A DNA stretch of 64,000 nt from the NCBI GenBank assembly GCA_028583685.1, contig JAMXIF010001253.1, positions 98,225,813 through 98,289,812 on the forward strand, written 5' to 3'. Positions 1-34,201 of the stretch are shown here, in pieces. Within the stretch, counting starts at the first letter, position 1. Each line of letters opens with the position of its first letter. The stretch is from Petaurus breviceps papuanus (lineage: Eukaryota > Chordata > Mammalia > Diprotodontia > Petauridae). Position numbers and translations under genes: made by a program. Under the pieces are notes generated by a model, which made no database searches, was not told the DNA's origin, and was given only the letters and a program-made list of their open reading frames with translations.

Positions 1-49
1 ATTCTTTGGAGTCCTGCTGTCTAATAAATGGTTCATTTGGTAAACTATA

Positions 50-270
50 GGTAGCTAGGTGGAGCACTGGGCTTGGAATCAGGGAAGACTCATTTTTGTG
101 AGTTAAAATGTTGCCTCAGACAGTTATAAGCTGTGTGACCCTGGACAAGTCACTTAACCTTGCTTACCTTAGTTTTCTCATCTGTAAAATGAACTGGAGA
201 AGGAAATGATATCTTTACTAAGAAAACCTCAAATGGGTTCAGGAAGTTAGACATGATTGAACAACAGTCT
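50..270 (+). mobile_element. tRNA-derived CORE-type SINE with GAACAAC tail
   Basis: It reads gtagctaggtgg..agctgtgtgaccctgg..aagtcacttaacc..catctgtaaaatgaactgg and ends near catgattgaacaacag. This is the long SINE form that also occurs at 59163-59440. It lies in an SSB intron. Confidence 0.75.
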
Positions 271-299
271 GATAAACTAATAAGTTGGTGGGTGCTTAT

Positions 300-420
300 G
301 GTAGGGCTGTAGAAAAGAACACTGGACTAACAGTAGGTTCTTCCACTACCTTGATTTATGATGTTGGGTAAGTCACTTAAACTCTTTGGTCTTTAGTCAT
401 TTTTAATATCTCTGACACAT
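300..420 (+). mobile_element. MIR-like SINE remnant
   Basis: Weak MIR pattern: a tRNA-like start, then gttgggtaagtcacttaaac, then a pyrimidine-rich piece. Diverged. Confidence 0.45.
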
Positions 421-441
421 CTATAATATGAAGGGTCTAGC

Positions 442-622
442 TAGGGGTGGGGAACCTGTGACCTTCTAGGTCCTTGGGTGTGGTCTTTTGACTGAGTCTA
501 AGTTTTACAGAACAAATCCTTTCATTAATAAAAGGAGATTTGTTCTGTGAAGTTTGGATTTAGTCAAAGCGGGGACTTAGAGGATCATTTTTGGCTTTGA
601 GGCCACAGGTTTCCCATCCCTG
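442..622. mobile_element. hAT-type miniature inverted-repeat element
   Basis: The ends are inverted: taggggtggggaacctgtg at the left, and the reverse of cacaggtttcccatccctg at the right. The centre holds an internal palindrome (acagaacaaatcc / ggagatttgttctgt). Length of about 180 bp and CAGGGGTGGG-type ends fit a non-autonomous hAT. No clean 8-bp target duplication is seen. Confidence 0.7.
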
Positions 623-1753
623 TCATAGGCCTTTGTATTATGAAATGCATAGTCTTTCTCCACCTTATTTGTATAAATCTTCCTGACAGCATAATTGTCT
701 CCAATAAACTGAGGTTTCTGATGATTTTACCATTATAATAACATCAGTTAGAAAGTTGCCCTGTTCTTTAAAGATGTAATAGCCTTAGAAACACATTTTC
801 TATGTACTAAGTTTTAAGTAAAGAGTTAAGAATTCTTGTCTGTCTGAACTGCACACTTAATCTTCCCATGGTCCATTCCTTAAGGAGTGAACAAACTTTA
901 AAAAAAAGTAGGTGTGAGATTTGGTGATAGGGAAAATAGTGATACTTGATGGCTCCATTTTATATACCTGATTATCTGGTTTAATCCCTTTTAGCTAGCA
1001 ACTGAATTTGACATGAATTTTTTTCTTTGTTAAAAGAAACTATTCTTTGTTAAAGGTGTGAATTGTTGAGTTTTTTCCCTTTGTTAAACTGAAACTAACT
1101 AAATATTGATAATTGGGGAGGAACAGTGCACTGGGAGATTTTATTATAACTGAGATACTGCTAACTCTGCCATTCAGGACTAGAGCATAGATAAATTAGA
1201 CAGTCACCAACAGATAAAATTATTTTCAAAGATTTATTAATCACAAATTTTCATTTATCTTAATTCTAACATGCATGTGCATACAGTTACAAATTGTCAT
1301 TGAGAGTTGACTGATCCCTTGATATAGTGGAGGTCCCATTTTTGATGGATTTCTAAAGAAAGTCACCCAAAAGCAAGCTTATGCTGCCTGAACACCTTTA
1401 GTAAGAGAGGCACATTTCGTAGCATGTCCTTGAACTCAGTGCTTTGATAAATGCTCTCTGACATTTCTATATAGACAATTCTGCAATTCTAATGATATGC
1501 ATGGTCCATTTACTTAAGCATCTTCCAGGATCTTCAGTAATTTAAATCTTTCTGATTAGTTACCTTAGGTTATACATCTTAATAGAACATTTAAGAGGAA
1601 TTGCCTTTAGTGTGTTTCTAGGTCACCCTATCCTTTATACTGGTTCATATATATATGAAGTTGTGACATTCTTCTATAACTAGTCAGAACTTAAGTCAGA
1701 CTTCCTTTCTTTATGAATATTTACAATGACAATATGTTGTAATCATTTTACAG

Positions 1754-10205
<8,452 letters not shown>

Positions 10206-10220
10206 CTTGATAGAAAAATT

Positions 10221-10226
10221 TTTATT
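10221..10226 (-). terminator. METTL5: METTL5 polyadenylation signal AATAAA
   Basis: The plus strand reads tttatt here, so the minus strand reads AATAAA 42 bases after the METTL5 stop. Cleavage 10-30 bases further would fall at about 10191-10211, on top of the SSB stop codon. Use of the signal is inferred. Confidence 0.65.
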
Positions 10227-10267
10227 CCTTTTAAACAAGTTTTAAGCTGTCTCAGATTTGGGGGTCT

Positions 10268-23735
<13,468 letters not shown>

Positions 23736-23924
23736 CGGAGTTCCGGTGTCGAGGAGACTGCAATGCAAGGCCGGCAAGTTGTCATCTTCTCAGAAAAAAA
23801 TCCCATTGATTTACACTCATGGGATTTACAACTAGAAGGAACCTTAGATGAAGAGAATCTGATACAATCCCACCCCACGCTCCCATAAAAATGCTTGTGG
23901 ATTGGAAAAAAAAATTAATTAAAA

Positions 23925-25660
23925 AAAAGGTATTTATATTGGTCACTATGCTAATTGCTAGGTGCTGTATAGAGCTAAAAAGGATAAAATAATCCTTACA
24001 AGAGCTTATATTCTGTTGGGAGAGACAAGAGCATATAGAAATATCTGAAGCATTAAGTATAAAATGCATAAATACAAAAGTGAAAAGTATTTAAATACAA
24101 GTAATTGGGGAGGGAAGGCACTATCTAGGAGTTGGGGGATCAGAAAAGATTTTATGCAGAAGATGGTGCTGGAGTTGTTTCATAAACTAAGAGTGAGTCA
24201 TTTTGAGATGGAAGTTAGGAGGGAATGCATTCCAGGCATGGGAGAAGGCGAGGGTAAAGGCCCCGAAAAGGGAGATGGAATGTTTTATGTCTGAGAAAGA
24301 GGAGGACAGCTAGCTAGAAAGCTAGAATTGCAGACTGGTTGTGTAGGGCTTTGAAAGATAAACAGTCTTGGCGGCTAGGTGGCCCAGTGAATAGAGCTCT
24401 GGTCCCGGAATCAGGAGGATCTGAGTTCAAATCCATCCTCAGACATTTAACACAAAAACTAGCCAGTGTGACCTTGGGCAAGTCACTTAACCCCAATTGT
24501 CCTCCCCCCAAAAAAGAAAGATAAACAGTAGAGTTTATGTTTTATTCTAGAGGCAACAGGAAGCCACTGGAGTTGATCTGACTAGGGGTTAGATATGTAC
24601 TTAAGGGAAAATAACTGGCAGCAGTGTGTAGGATACAGACTTGAGTCAGGAAAACCAGTTGGGGAAGTGTTGCAGTAATCTAGGTGGGAAGTGATGAGAG
24701 CCTGAACTAAGGTGTGCAAGTGGAGAGAAGGGATGTTATGAAGACAGAAAAGACAAGATTTGTTAGGTTATTGGACCTGTGAGATGAGAGAGTGAGGAGT
24801 CTAGGATAATACTAAGATTAGGAACTTCAGACACTGGAAGGATGGTGGTACCTTTGACAGAAACAGAGGAGTTTGGAAGAGGGGATGGTTTGTAGGGAAG
24901 GATAATGAGTTCTGTTTAGGACATATTGAGTTTGAGATTTCTCTGGGACATTCAGTTGGAAATGTCCAGATGGAAGTTGGTGATGCTAAAGCCTGGAGAG
25001 ACTGGGGCTTAATATCTAAACATGGGAGTCATCTTCTTATCATTAAACATTAGACACATTAAACACAGGGGAGCTCAGAAGGCTACCAAAAGAGAATGAA
25101 GGAGAAGAAAAGAGGACCTACGACAGAACTCTGGAGAACTCCTAAAGTTAGGGAATATAATATAGAAAATGAACTGGCAATGGAGACTGAGAAGAATCAG
25201 ACTGACAGGTAGGGAGAGAATTAGGAGAGTAATATAAATAATGGAAACCCAGAGAGAAGAGGAGGATGGTCACAGCAGGAGAAAATGCAATAGATAGACT
25301 GAAAAGAATGAGGAATGAGAAAAAAAACCAGATGTGGCAAGAGGTAATTGGTAATTTTGGAGAGAACAATTTGAGCTGAGTGATGAAATTGGCACCTAAA
25401 TGCAATGGATTGAGAAATAAGTGAAAGGAAAAGAAGTAGAGGTGGTCTGTGTTGATAGCTTTTTCCAAGAGTTTGTCCAAGAAATAGAGAACAGATATAT
25501 AGGAAAGAAGCTTGAGGGGATGATAGAGTCTAATAAAAGTTATTCAAAGGTTGAAGCAGTATTTGCAGGCAGTAGTACACAGAGAGAGCTTGGAGTCAGG
25601 GAAGGGGGGGAAGGTAAGATGATGGAGGATGTTATCTGGTAGAGAAGTAAAAGGACCTTC
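23925..25660 (-). mobile_element. Long L2 LINE fragment, reverse orientation
   Basis: Reversed L2 landmarks in order: gaatgcattccaggcatgg, gtagggctttgaaagataaa, ggaagccactggagttgat, gttgcagtaatctaggtggg, gaaggatggtggtacctttg and gagttctgtttaggacat. A younger SINE at 24367-24515 splits it. Confidence 0.7.
24367..24515 (+). mobile_element. tRNA-like marsupial SINE with 14-bp target duplication
   Basis: Flanked by identical gaaagataaacagt (24353-24366 and 24516-24529), and inserted into the reversed L2. A clean duplication and a short A tail point to a recent insertion. Confidence 0.93.
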
Positions 25661-25679
25661 TCTTTGTAGAACCTCCTTA

Positions 25680-25880
25680 AAAGTATAGCGGAAAGAGTAT
25701 TGATTCTGAATTTAGAGGACCTGGGAACAAATTTTACCTCTGATACTTCCTGTGTGACCTTGATCAAGTCACTTACCTTCTCTGGGCCTCAGTTTACCCA
25801 TTGATAAAATCGGGATAAAATTAAACTTAGATGGCCTCTGAGGTTACTTCCAAGTCTAGATCTCTGACTGTATGGTCCTA
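25680..25880 (+). mobile_element. MIR-type SINE
   Basis: gtatagcggaaagagtattg, gacctgggaacaaattttac, gtgaccttgatcaagtcac, then ttacttccaagtctagatct. Confidence 0.75.
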
Positions 25881-26639
25881 AAATACACTTTCTTTGTAAT
25901 TAGGACTATCCCTTAAAATTCAGGAGGTATAATTTACATTATGCATCCCTCTAGCAATTTATATTGTAATGAGAATCATAACCAGGTAAAAAAAATATAA
26001 AGCAGTTAGATAAGTTATACCATGAGGCCAAATATGATTAATTGTCCATTGAATGATACAATAAACACATGCCATGAACTTAGAGGTTCAGACACCCAAC
26101 ACTTCTACTTATTGTCTTGATTTCAAGCCCTCCATTCTCCTCTAGCAGACTCTTTCCAGGCTGACAATCATCCTTTCTCCCTAATTTTCAATCTCTTCTC
26201 ATCCACTGGCTCTTTCCTTACTGTTATGAACATGCCCAGATTTCCACCATCCTTAGAAAGACCTTCACTGTTCTCTCAAGCTACTGTCTACCATCTTCTA
26301 GTTCTACTTCCTTTTACAGTCAAACTACTAGGGAAAATCTGTTTGCATTCATTTCCTTAACTCTCACTCACTTCTAAAGTTAATTGGTCATGTGGCAGTG
26401 AAATTTAGGAGAGAGACTGGGTTTGGATATACAGCATATGAAATCACGGAAAGTATAGAGAGAAAAAGAAGAGAGCAGAGTAGAGAACCATGGCATCCAC
26501 CCACAGAGAAGCGGTGGAGCAAGGGTGATGATTTTGCAAAGGAAGCTGAGAGGGAGGAGTAAGCTGCCAAATAGGTGGGAAATAAAAACAAATAAAAGGT
26601 TATGTTTTTAAAATGCTAAGTGTTATGAAAGTGAAAAGT

Positions 26640-27160
26640 GTTAGGACTTCAAGGAAGTCACTGATAAAAAGATAGGTATCAAAATATTTATAGCAGCACA
26701 TTTTGTGGTGGTAAAGAACTACAAACAAAGTCAACATCCATTGGCAGGGGAATGGTTAAACAAATTGTGGTACGTGAATGTAACAGAATATCACTGTGCT
26801 CTAAGAATGACAAATATGATGAATACAGAGTAGCATAGAAAAACTTACACGGACTGATGAAAAATGAAGTAAGCAGAACCAAGCAAACAATCTGCACAAG
26901 TACTATAACAATGCAAATGGAAAGAAAATAGTCCCCAAACAATTTTTTAAAAATTCTTACAAAATTACAAAGAGCTGTCGACCTCAAAGAAGAGATACAA
27001 GAAAATATTTCTCTTTATACTTTTCTGGGGTGAGAAGGAAAGGGGAGTGGGATATCCATAGGTGTGGAATATCACATACATTGTCAGATTTATTAGATGA
27101 GTGATTGGTTTTTTGCTGATTTCTTTTTACTCTACTTTTTTCTGTAAAAAATGATCTTTA
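26640..27160 (+). mobile_element. L1 3' end (end of ORF2 and 3' UTR)
   Basis: gcacattttgtggtggtaaag, catccattggcaggggaatg, acaaattgtggtacgtgaat, then agtaagcagaaccaagc and a G-rich 3' UTR; the usual marsupial L1 tail. A SINE follows directly. Confidence 0.75.
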
Positions 27161-27163
27161 TCA

Positions 27164-27290
27164 GGGCGGCTAGGTGGCAGTGAATAGAGCACCAGCCCTG
27201 GAGTCATGAGGACCTGAGTTCAAATTTGATCTCAGACACTGACCCTGGGCAAGTCGCTTAACCTTAATTGCCCTCCAAAAAAGCAAAATA
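27164..27290 (+). mobile_element. tRNA-like marsupial SINE
   Basis: gggcggctaggtggcagtg, ggagtcatgaggacctgagt, then cctgggcaagtcgcttaacc and an A-rich tail; a few internal bases are missing. Confidence 0.85.
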
Positions 27291-27989
27291 AAAAATCATT
27301 GTGAAGAATTTGGGAGAGAGATTTGAAGGAATACAGGAAGAAATTTAAGTGATATAAAACAAAAGAGAAATGGAAGACCTTTTTTTTTTTAATTAAAAAA
27401 GAAAAAAGACAATAAGTTGTAATGACATCAGAAAACCAATAGAGGGCTAGTAAACACACCCACAAAGTTCAAAGACAATCCTAGAGAGAATGTAGGCCAA
27501 AGTGTTAATGCATTGTCATGCTTTCTCACAGAAGAAATTTGTAAAACATGAGTTGAGAAAATTACTAAAAATGTCCCAACTTTATAACTAAAACAGTGAG
27601 ATGAACACAGTAAGTATAGTTTAAAAATCTAAAAAAATCACAATTTAGTGTGGTTGGATGCTAAATATACCCCTGCCCCCATTTATTAAAGTGAACATTT
27701 ATAAAGTGAACAGTTCCTCTAAAAGAAAAAAGAAATCTCTTCCCATTTGCAAGATATTTTACAATGTACTTTAAAATTAATTTTCCCCCATTTACCCTTC
27801 TTTCTCCTCTTTTAGCTTTTAATTTTACTCAGTGAATATTTTACTATTGTTAAACATTAAACTTATTATGTCAGCTGTTATTATTTAAACCATTTAAAGA
27901 TTTCTTTAATCTTGGTTTGATAAAATGATTGATGTGTGTTGGTTTTTCTCGTCCTAATGGTAGTAACCATATATCTTAACAGTTTTTGG

Positions 27990-28062
27990 TATATTCCATA
28001 GCTGAGCAGCACGGTGCTTGGCACATAATAGGTGAGTAATAAATACTTGTTTGACTATTTGA
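27990..28062 (+). mobile_element. L2/MIR 3' end remnant
   Basis: ggtgcttggcacataatagg and gtaataaatacttgtttga are the shared L2/MIR tail. Confidence 0.6.
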
Positions 28063-29234
28063 AGGGTTGATAGTGAAGTGTTTTCCATACTTCTGTGATG
28101 CAGTACAACTATAGATGCCCATACTTCGACCAGACCCAATCTGGTAAGCCTCTAGAACAATCAGGAGAACAATTAGGCTGACTGAAGAAGGGTGAATTGG
28201 TCCAGGCTGGAAAAATGGAGCAGATAAAAGCTTCCATGAGAATCAACAATGGCATTGGGCCTGTTGAAATGCCACCAGACTTGATAAGGAGAGCATGTAT
28301 AAAAAAAAAAAAATAGTCCCTGCTTTCAGTGAGCTCATATTTAAATGCAGGAGACATCACAAATGGGTGGTTTCAGCTGAAAGTCAAATGGAAGGGCCTA
28401 GTGGTCTGGAGTACTGCAACAAAACAGATGGTTATGCATCATTTTTATTAGTGTCACTTCCATTTAGTGACCTAGCTTTTGTATATTTACCCTAGCACTT
28501 TAGCAGTTTGTAATTTTACTCAGTTTATTCTTTTCTTTGGAGGAATTGTCATTGTCTCATTTCCATATATCCTGGTTAATAGGAAAGGATCCATTTGGAA
28601 AGTTCCTAATGGGCTAATTTCATCCTTCTCAAATAAAATCATGCTTTTTTGGCATAAAATGAGCACTAGTAGAGAGATACAAAATAGTATGGAAGAAAAA
28701 ATAATCTCTTGAGAAGAATGTGTTAAACTACTGTTAACAGTTTTTTTTTTTCCCCCAACTGCTTTTAAGAATCCTGTAGCTTATATAGTCTGAAGGGGAC
28801 TGTGGTTCTGAAACTCCAAGGCAGTGGTCCTGGGAGTCACAGATATCAGAACAAAGTCACTCCCTAATCCTGATCCCACTTTATGGATAAAATTTGTGAA
28901 ATAAGGGAGAAAATAAGAGAATAAAGGTGATAATGATTCCTTTGATAAACTGGATATTATACTATATACTATATTATACTATAATTAGAATGTTATACTA
29001 TCACTAAGGATCATAAATTAAAAGAAAATTATTATATATGTATGTATATATATGTAAAAGATATATGTAACATACATATAGTAATATGTCCTTGGCCTAT
29101 GTTTAGAAGTTGGGCAGGGATATAACTTCTAATGTTAACAATCTTATAACACTTAAAATTCTGAGTATTTTAAATATGTTATAAATTTTATATGAAAGCT
29201 TTTCAAGCAACAACTTAGACAATAAATGTTTTAA

Positions 29235-29640
29235 AAGCCCTTAACTGTAGCCGTTTTCAAATTTTTTGGTGTTAGGAGCCCTTTACACTCTTAAAAACTG
29301 CTGAAAATCCTAAAAAGCTTTTGTTTTTGTGGGTTATGTTTGTTAGTTATTTATTATGTTAGAAATTAAGATGGTTATTTTTTTTTGCTTTTTTTTTTTT
29401 GGAGTGCAATTGGGCTTAAGTGACTTACCTAAGGTCACATGGCTAGTTTTTATGTTAAGTGTCTGAGGATGGATTTGAACTCAGGTCCTTCTGACTCCAG
29501 GGCCAGTACACTTCGCCACCTAGCCACCCCTAGAAATCAAGATGTTTAATATGATTATGAAAATAGTTTTGACCTCAGAGACCCCTTGAAAGGATCTCCA
29601 AGAGTCCCCAGATGACTTTTGAGAACCATTGTAAAGCACT
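29235..29640. mobile_element. Ancient hAT-type DNA transposon remnant with a SINE inside
   Basis: Begins ccgttttcaaattttttgg and ends gacttttgagaaccattg, whose reverse complement resembles the start. Inner pieces (agccctttacactcttaaaa, agcttttgtttttgtgggtt) are known from widespread mammalian hAT relics. A reversed SINE (29372-29530) sits in it. Confidence 0.6.
29372..29530 (-). mobile_element. tRNA-like marsupial SINE with target duplication
   Basis: Reverse-orientation body (gtgacttacctaaggtcac, gaactcaggtccttctgact). Flanks tagaaattaagatg and tagaaatcaagatg match at 13 of 14 bases. Confidence 0.85.
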
Positions 29641-29649
29641 GTAGTAGGT

Positions 29650-30860
29650 ATTAGCAAAAATACAAAATCTGGATAAAACACAATTCCTGCTATGTAGGAG
29701 TTCACAGTCTAGTGGGGAAAAATATAACACAAATAGTTATGATACATATTATTACTTGATAAGTGCATTAGGGCATTATAAAACAAAGTGCTATCTGAGG
29801 TGTGGGGTAGGGGAGGGGAGGGGTCTCAGTTAATAAAAGGGAATGGGGAAGGCTTCTTGGAGAAAGTGGGATTTGAGGTGAGCATTTAAAAGTGAGTAGG
29901 AATTCAGTAGTACTACTTGGAGGCAGCAAAATTATGTACCATTCAGTGCTCTAATTTTCTTCCTGAAGATCTTTTTTGCTTAAAAGGTTAAGGATTTTTA
30001 GTTAGAAGATTAAGCACTTAACTGTGTGCTAGGCATTGTTCTAAGTACTGGGAATACAAAGAAAGCATTTTCCCAGTACCCTCCCCCCCCCTCCAAAAGA
30101 CCCTTGCTGTCAATGAAGAGCCTATGTTCTAATGGAAGAAACAACTTACAAATACCTAGGTACATAGAAGATACAAAATGGATTAAGGAAATCTGATTAA
30201 CAGCTAGATGAATGAGAAAGGGTCCCGTAAAGGAGGTGGGATTTGAGCTATTTTGAAGGAATCCAGAGAAACTAAGAGGCAGAGAGGGGAGAGTATTCAA
30301 GGCATGGAGGGACAGTCAGTGTAAGGGGATAGATACCAAAAAATTTGCTTGGGGCCTGCAAATGTGTCAGTGTAGCTGGATTGCCAGGTTCATGGAGGGT
30401 AGTAAATTTCAAGAAAGGTATAAAAATAGTAAGGTGACAGATTATGAAGAGTTTTAAATGCCAAATAGAGAATTTTATATTTGATCTTGGCTTGAGCTCA
30501 GTAAGTAGGAGAGTGACAAGGTCAGACCTACACTTTATAAAAATCACCTTGGCAGCTAATCAAAGGATAGACTTTAGTGAGTGAGACTTGACACCAATTA
30601 AAAGGCTGTTATTTTGGCAGTTCAGGCAGTGAGGCAATGAACTAGGGAAGTGCCTGAGTGTGGAAAAGGGGGCATAAATGAGAATTGTTGTGAAAGTTGA
30701 AGCAAGATTTGACAACAGATTAGATATTCAGGGTGAGATCGAGGATTTGAAGTGTTAATTCGATGGATGTCATGTCAACTATTATAAGGAAGTTCATAAG
30801 GAAAAAGGTTTTGGGGAAAAGAAGAGAAAGGTTTTTGGGAAAAGATGATAATTTCAAGAT
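29650..30860 (-). mobile_element. L2 LINE fragments, reverse orientation
   Basis: Two stretches of reversed L2: gaaggcttcttggagaaag at about 29849, and from 30010 ctaggcattgttctaagtac, attcaaggcatggagggaca and ggctgttattttggcagttc. A C run lies at 30083-30091. Confidence 0.6.
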
Positions 30861-31673
30861 TTCTATAACAGAACCTTAAAAGACTATTAACAGCCCCTCT
30901 TACAATTACCTTTTCCTCAAATGCTATTTGTCATGGCACTGTGGCTGTGTGAAGCAGTTCTATTTTACATTTTAAGTAGTAACCTACTAGCTTCAATCCT
31001 ACTAGCAGCAGCAACTACAGGTAGGAGCTATCATATCTTTAATTCCCTCACCACAAACTTGAGAAAGGTGGAGGGAAAACAAAACAAAGCAAAACCTGTA
31101 ACAAAAGGGATTCCTTTATAACATTGGAAGAAAATTTCAAGTTTCATAGATGCAAGTTCCAGATATTCAGGCTTATCTTTCCTGGTGAACTTTCAAAGGC
31201 AGTCAAAACCCACAGAACTAATTTTCTACTTGGGTAGAAATATGTTTATTCTATTCATCTTAAGTTAGAGTTAATAATTCTAAAGGCTCTGAAAAGTCAA
31301 ATATTTTTCTAAATTTCAGCAGGGATAATATTAGCAGGTAGGAAGCAAAATCTATGGGAAGGCATTTATGCATATCTCCTTCAATATCTAAGCTTGCTTT
31401 GTGATATGCCTATCAAGCTAAGAGGCCTGTTTGACAGGTGGTGGGATGACAAGACTGCAGAAATCTAAGAATATACAGGTACTACCATACTCAAAATTGT
31501 AATAGAATCCTATTAGATATCAATATATGCTGGGTTTAACCTGAAAAACAGAGTGTTCTCCAATGTTATGTTGGTCAGGAAAGAAATCCTGGAGTGATGA
31601 CAGCACACTTCATTGGGTTCTTTACCATGTCTTCCAGCATATATCAAGGCTCCTTAGACAGTCTGGCATGCTC

Positions 31674-31674
31674 A

Positions 31675-31721
<47 letters not shown>
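31674..31721 (+). repeat. (CA)n microsatellite
   Basis: About 22 uninterrupted CA units. Confidence 0.97.
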
Positions 31722-31723
<2 letters not shown>

Positions 31724-32379
31724 CTTTAAAAATACTCCTGAATTTTAATTTCTTGTTCCAAAGTTAATGTGATTGTGCTCATGGAGAATTTCACATCATT
31801 GTTAAGAATAATTGGACAAATACTTTACTAATATGAAAGGCAAGGAAAGGTAAAATGATATCATATTATTGGTATGTCCTATTGGTTTTCTTCTAATACT
31901 GGCTAAGACTTAGAAATACTCATGCTGTTCTTATCAGCTTAGCTAGCTTCTTTAGGTGCTTTAATTTTTCCTTCTTGTTTTTTTGACTTCTAGTCTTTTG
32001 AATTCATTGAAAGAAAGTCATATGTTAATAGACAATTACTGTTACTACAGCTCTATTCTGTAAAATTATTGTATAAATCCAGTGAATAAGCTAGCCATTG
32101 AATGCAGCAAGCTTTTCCTTAAAAGGTCTGCTAGGAAAAGAAACTATTGTTCTGCAATTCTCTTTTATGAAAAGTTCATTCTCAGTCATGTTATTCTAGA
32201 CAGTACACTCATCCATTCTCCTACTCAGGTGTGTCACAGTTTAAGTGAGTGTAATAAATGAAAACCCAGATTTACAAAACATATTAGGTTTTACTTTAAA
32301 GAATAATAGGATTATTTTAAACTGAGCTTTTCTATTGTTTCTAAAAAACAGAAATACAATTTACATTTACCTCAGAATA

Positions 32380-33310
32380 CACTAAAGGAATACTAATTGG
32401 ATGCTTACTATACATAAGCAACTTAAAATTTAGAAGGGGAAATATGACATTCCCGAATAGTTACATTATAAGGTAAGTTATGTTAGAGATGTGGGAAGTT
32501 GGAAATTTCTTGCAGGAGGTAGTCTTTGAAAATTGATTTTGAAGAATAGTAGCCTTTCAGCAGAGCAACTCAAGGAAAAGGAAGGATATGAGCAAAGGTA
32601 AAGGAAGCAAAAATCTCAAGGCTTGTGACAGAGAAGTCCAGTCTACACTAGTAATATAAAGGATAGAGTTAATACACTAATACACTAACTAATAGTAGTA
32701 GTAGTAGATTGTCAGTCAATTTTTAAAAATGTTTTTTAAAATAAATTTTTGCATGTATTTGTATCTGTCCCTTTCACTGGCTCTCCCAGTTGATTAAAAC
32801 AAAACAAAATGAAAAACAAAACCCTCACTATAAACATAGTCCAGGAAAATATTTATAAATTGGTCATGTCTGAAAAGGTATGTCCTGTAAATTTTAAGTC
32901 CTTCAAGGTGAAGGTCTTGTTACTAGTCTTTTCTCAATCCTTAGCTGTCTTGACCACTCTGAAGCTAACATTGTTGACTACCCTTTCTCTTTGATACTCT
33001 CTTCTCTCTAGGTTTTCATGACACTGCTCTTTCCTGGTTTTTCTCCTACCATTCCGACTGGTCCTTCTTTGCTTGATCTTCACCCAGGTAACGTCTGCTA
33101 ACCCTGGGTTGGCACTAGATCTCGAATAGCATTAAGTATTGACTTTATTCAGTAGGAAATGGGGAGCTATTAAGGGTTTTTTTTTTTCAAGGGAGTCGCA
33201 AAGGTAAATTAAGGAGATCATTTTGGCAGTGGTGTGCAAAGTATATTAGAAAGAATTGAACACCACTTAGAAGACAATGACAATAGTCCGGAGGAAAAGT
33301 TGCCACCAAC
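32380..33310. repeat. Patchwork of L2 and L1 remnants just before the UBR3 promoter
   Basis: Reversed L2 at 32380-32640. A reversed L1 3' end at about 32720-32890 (ggctctcccagttgattaaa). Forward L2 at 32890-33120 (ttgcttgatcttcacccag, ctaaccctgggttgg). Reversed L2 at 33130-33310 (ggggagctattaagggt). All are old. Confidence 0.5.
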
Positions 33311-33589
33311 GGATGGTAGTGGTAATCTACCGGTTAAAGAGAAGCGCAATTATATAAAATATATTGTATAGAAAGGATGCAGTACAAAGTTCCTATAGTA
33401 CTTGTGGCAAGAAATCATAAATATATCGGTTCTTCTGGAAGAAGATGAAAGGATCGTCGTTCATCATTCCAAAAAGAGATTGATGGAAAGGTTGCCAACC
33501 CGGTCGTCTGAAACGTCATTTAATTTCCTGCAAAAAAATGTCAAAACATTTGTCCGCGTGAAGGTTTCTTTAAGTTGACTCCAAATCTG

Positions 33590-34201
33590 CATTTCAGTTC
33601 CTCCGAGGACTTCGCCTCAGGAAGGGATAGAGAAGAAAGAGTCCAAAGAAGGGACAAGAAAGGGAGGAAAGAAGCAGAGGCCGGCGGAGTGGACATTAAA
33701 GGAGAAGGTGAGGGAGGAGAAGGAGGTGGAGCCTAGGAGCGGAGAAGCAGACAGAGGTGGAGCAAGGGAGGGCGGGGACCAGAGAAGAAGGGCGAGAGGG
33801 TGGAAATAAGGGGAGGAGACTAAGGGATTGGAGGGCACGAGAGTGACCATAAGAGGTGAAGACAGTAAAATAACTCCAGGGAGAGGGGAGCAGCTGTGGA
33901 AGACACCCGGAGCTAAGGAAGATCTCAAGGAAGCTCGGAAGACTTGAGGGAGGGGCGGAAGGAGAATGAGGGAGGGAACGACGGAGAGAAGGGGCGTGAA
34001 CAGGGGGCGGGGCGAATAGGGGGCAGGGCGAGAGATGAAGGACTGAAGTGAGCGTCAACTCTCGGCTATCGCGAGAGTTGGACCGGGGCCGAGCTCAGCA
34101 GTCTATTCCCGCCCCCCCCTCCCCTCCCCAACACCATCCCGGGAGGAGCAGCGGCTGCCGGAGCCGCCGGCTCTGGACTCTCCCAATTCTGAGCTCTCAT
34201 C
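33590..34201 (+). promoter_or_regulatory. UBR3: UBR3 CpG-island promoter and 5' UTR
   Basis: From about 33600 the sequence turns purine-rich (GGAGGA runs) and then G+C- and CpG-rich up to the ATG. It holds GC boxes (gggggcggggcg near 34008) and no TATA box. The island continues through exon 1 into the start of intron 1, to about 35250. Confidence 0.8.
34057..34080 (+). promoter_or_regulatory. Palindrome with TCTCGCGAGA-like core in the UBR3 promoter
   Basis: CAACTCTCG and CGAGAGTTG form a perfect 9-bp inverted repeat around a 7-base spacer. The right half contains TATCGCGAGA, one base from the TCTCGCGAGA element known from CpG-island promoters (bound by BANP and related factors). It lies 122 bases before the UBR3 ATG. 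Binding is inferred. Confidence 0.5.

Larger units (their letters stand above)
23736..33590. other. METTL5-UBR3 intergenic region
   Basis: No conserved coding exon is visible. The region consists mainly of L2 copies in both orientations, one L1 3' end, a hAT-type element and several SINEs. Open frames here (for example 25148-25480 and 30010-30547 on the minus strand) coincide with L2 sequence. 26100-26640 and 30870-32370 hold nothing recognisable apart from a CA repeat. Confidence 0.7.

Noticed and set aside
1-1753. Search for the first SSB coding exon
   Set aside because: No sequence encoding the expected ...CHQIE end of the preceding exon is found; only SINEs and a hAT miniature element, so the exon lies upstream.
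33617-34058. Ser/Pro/Leu-rich minus-strand frames of 103 and 120 residues before UBR3
   Set aside because: They arise from the GGAGGA-rich promoter sequence; no splice or family pattern.
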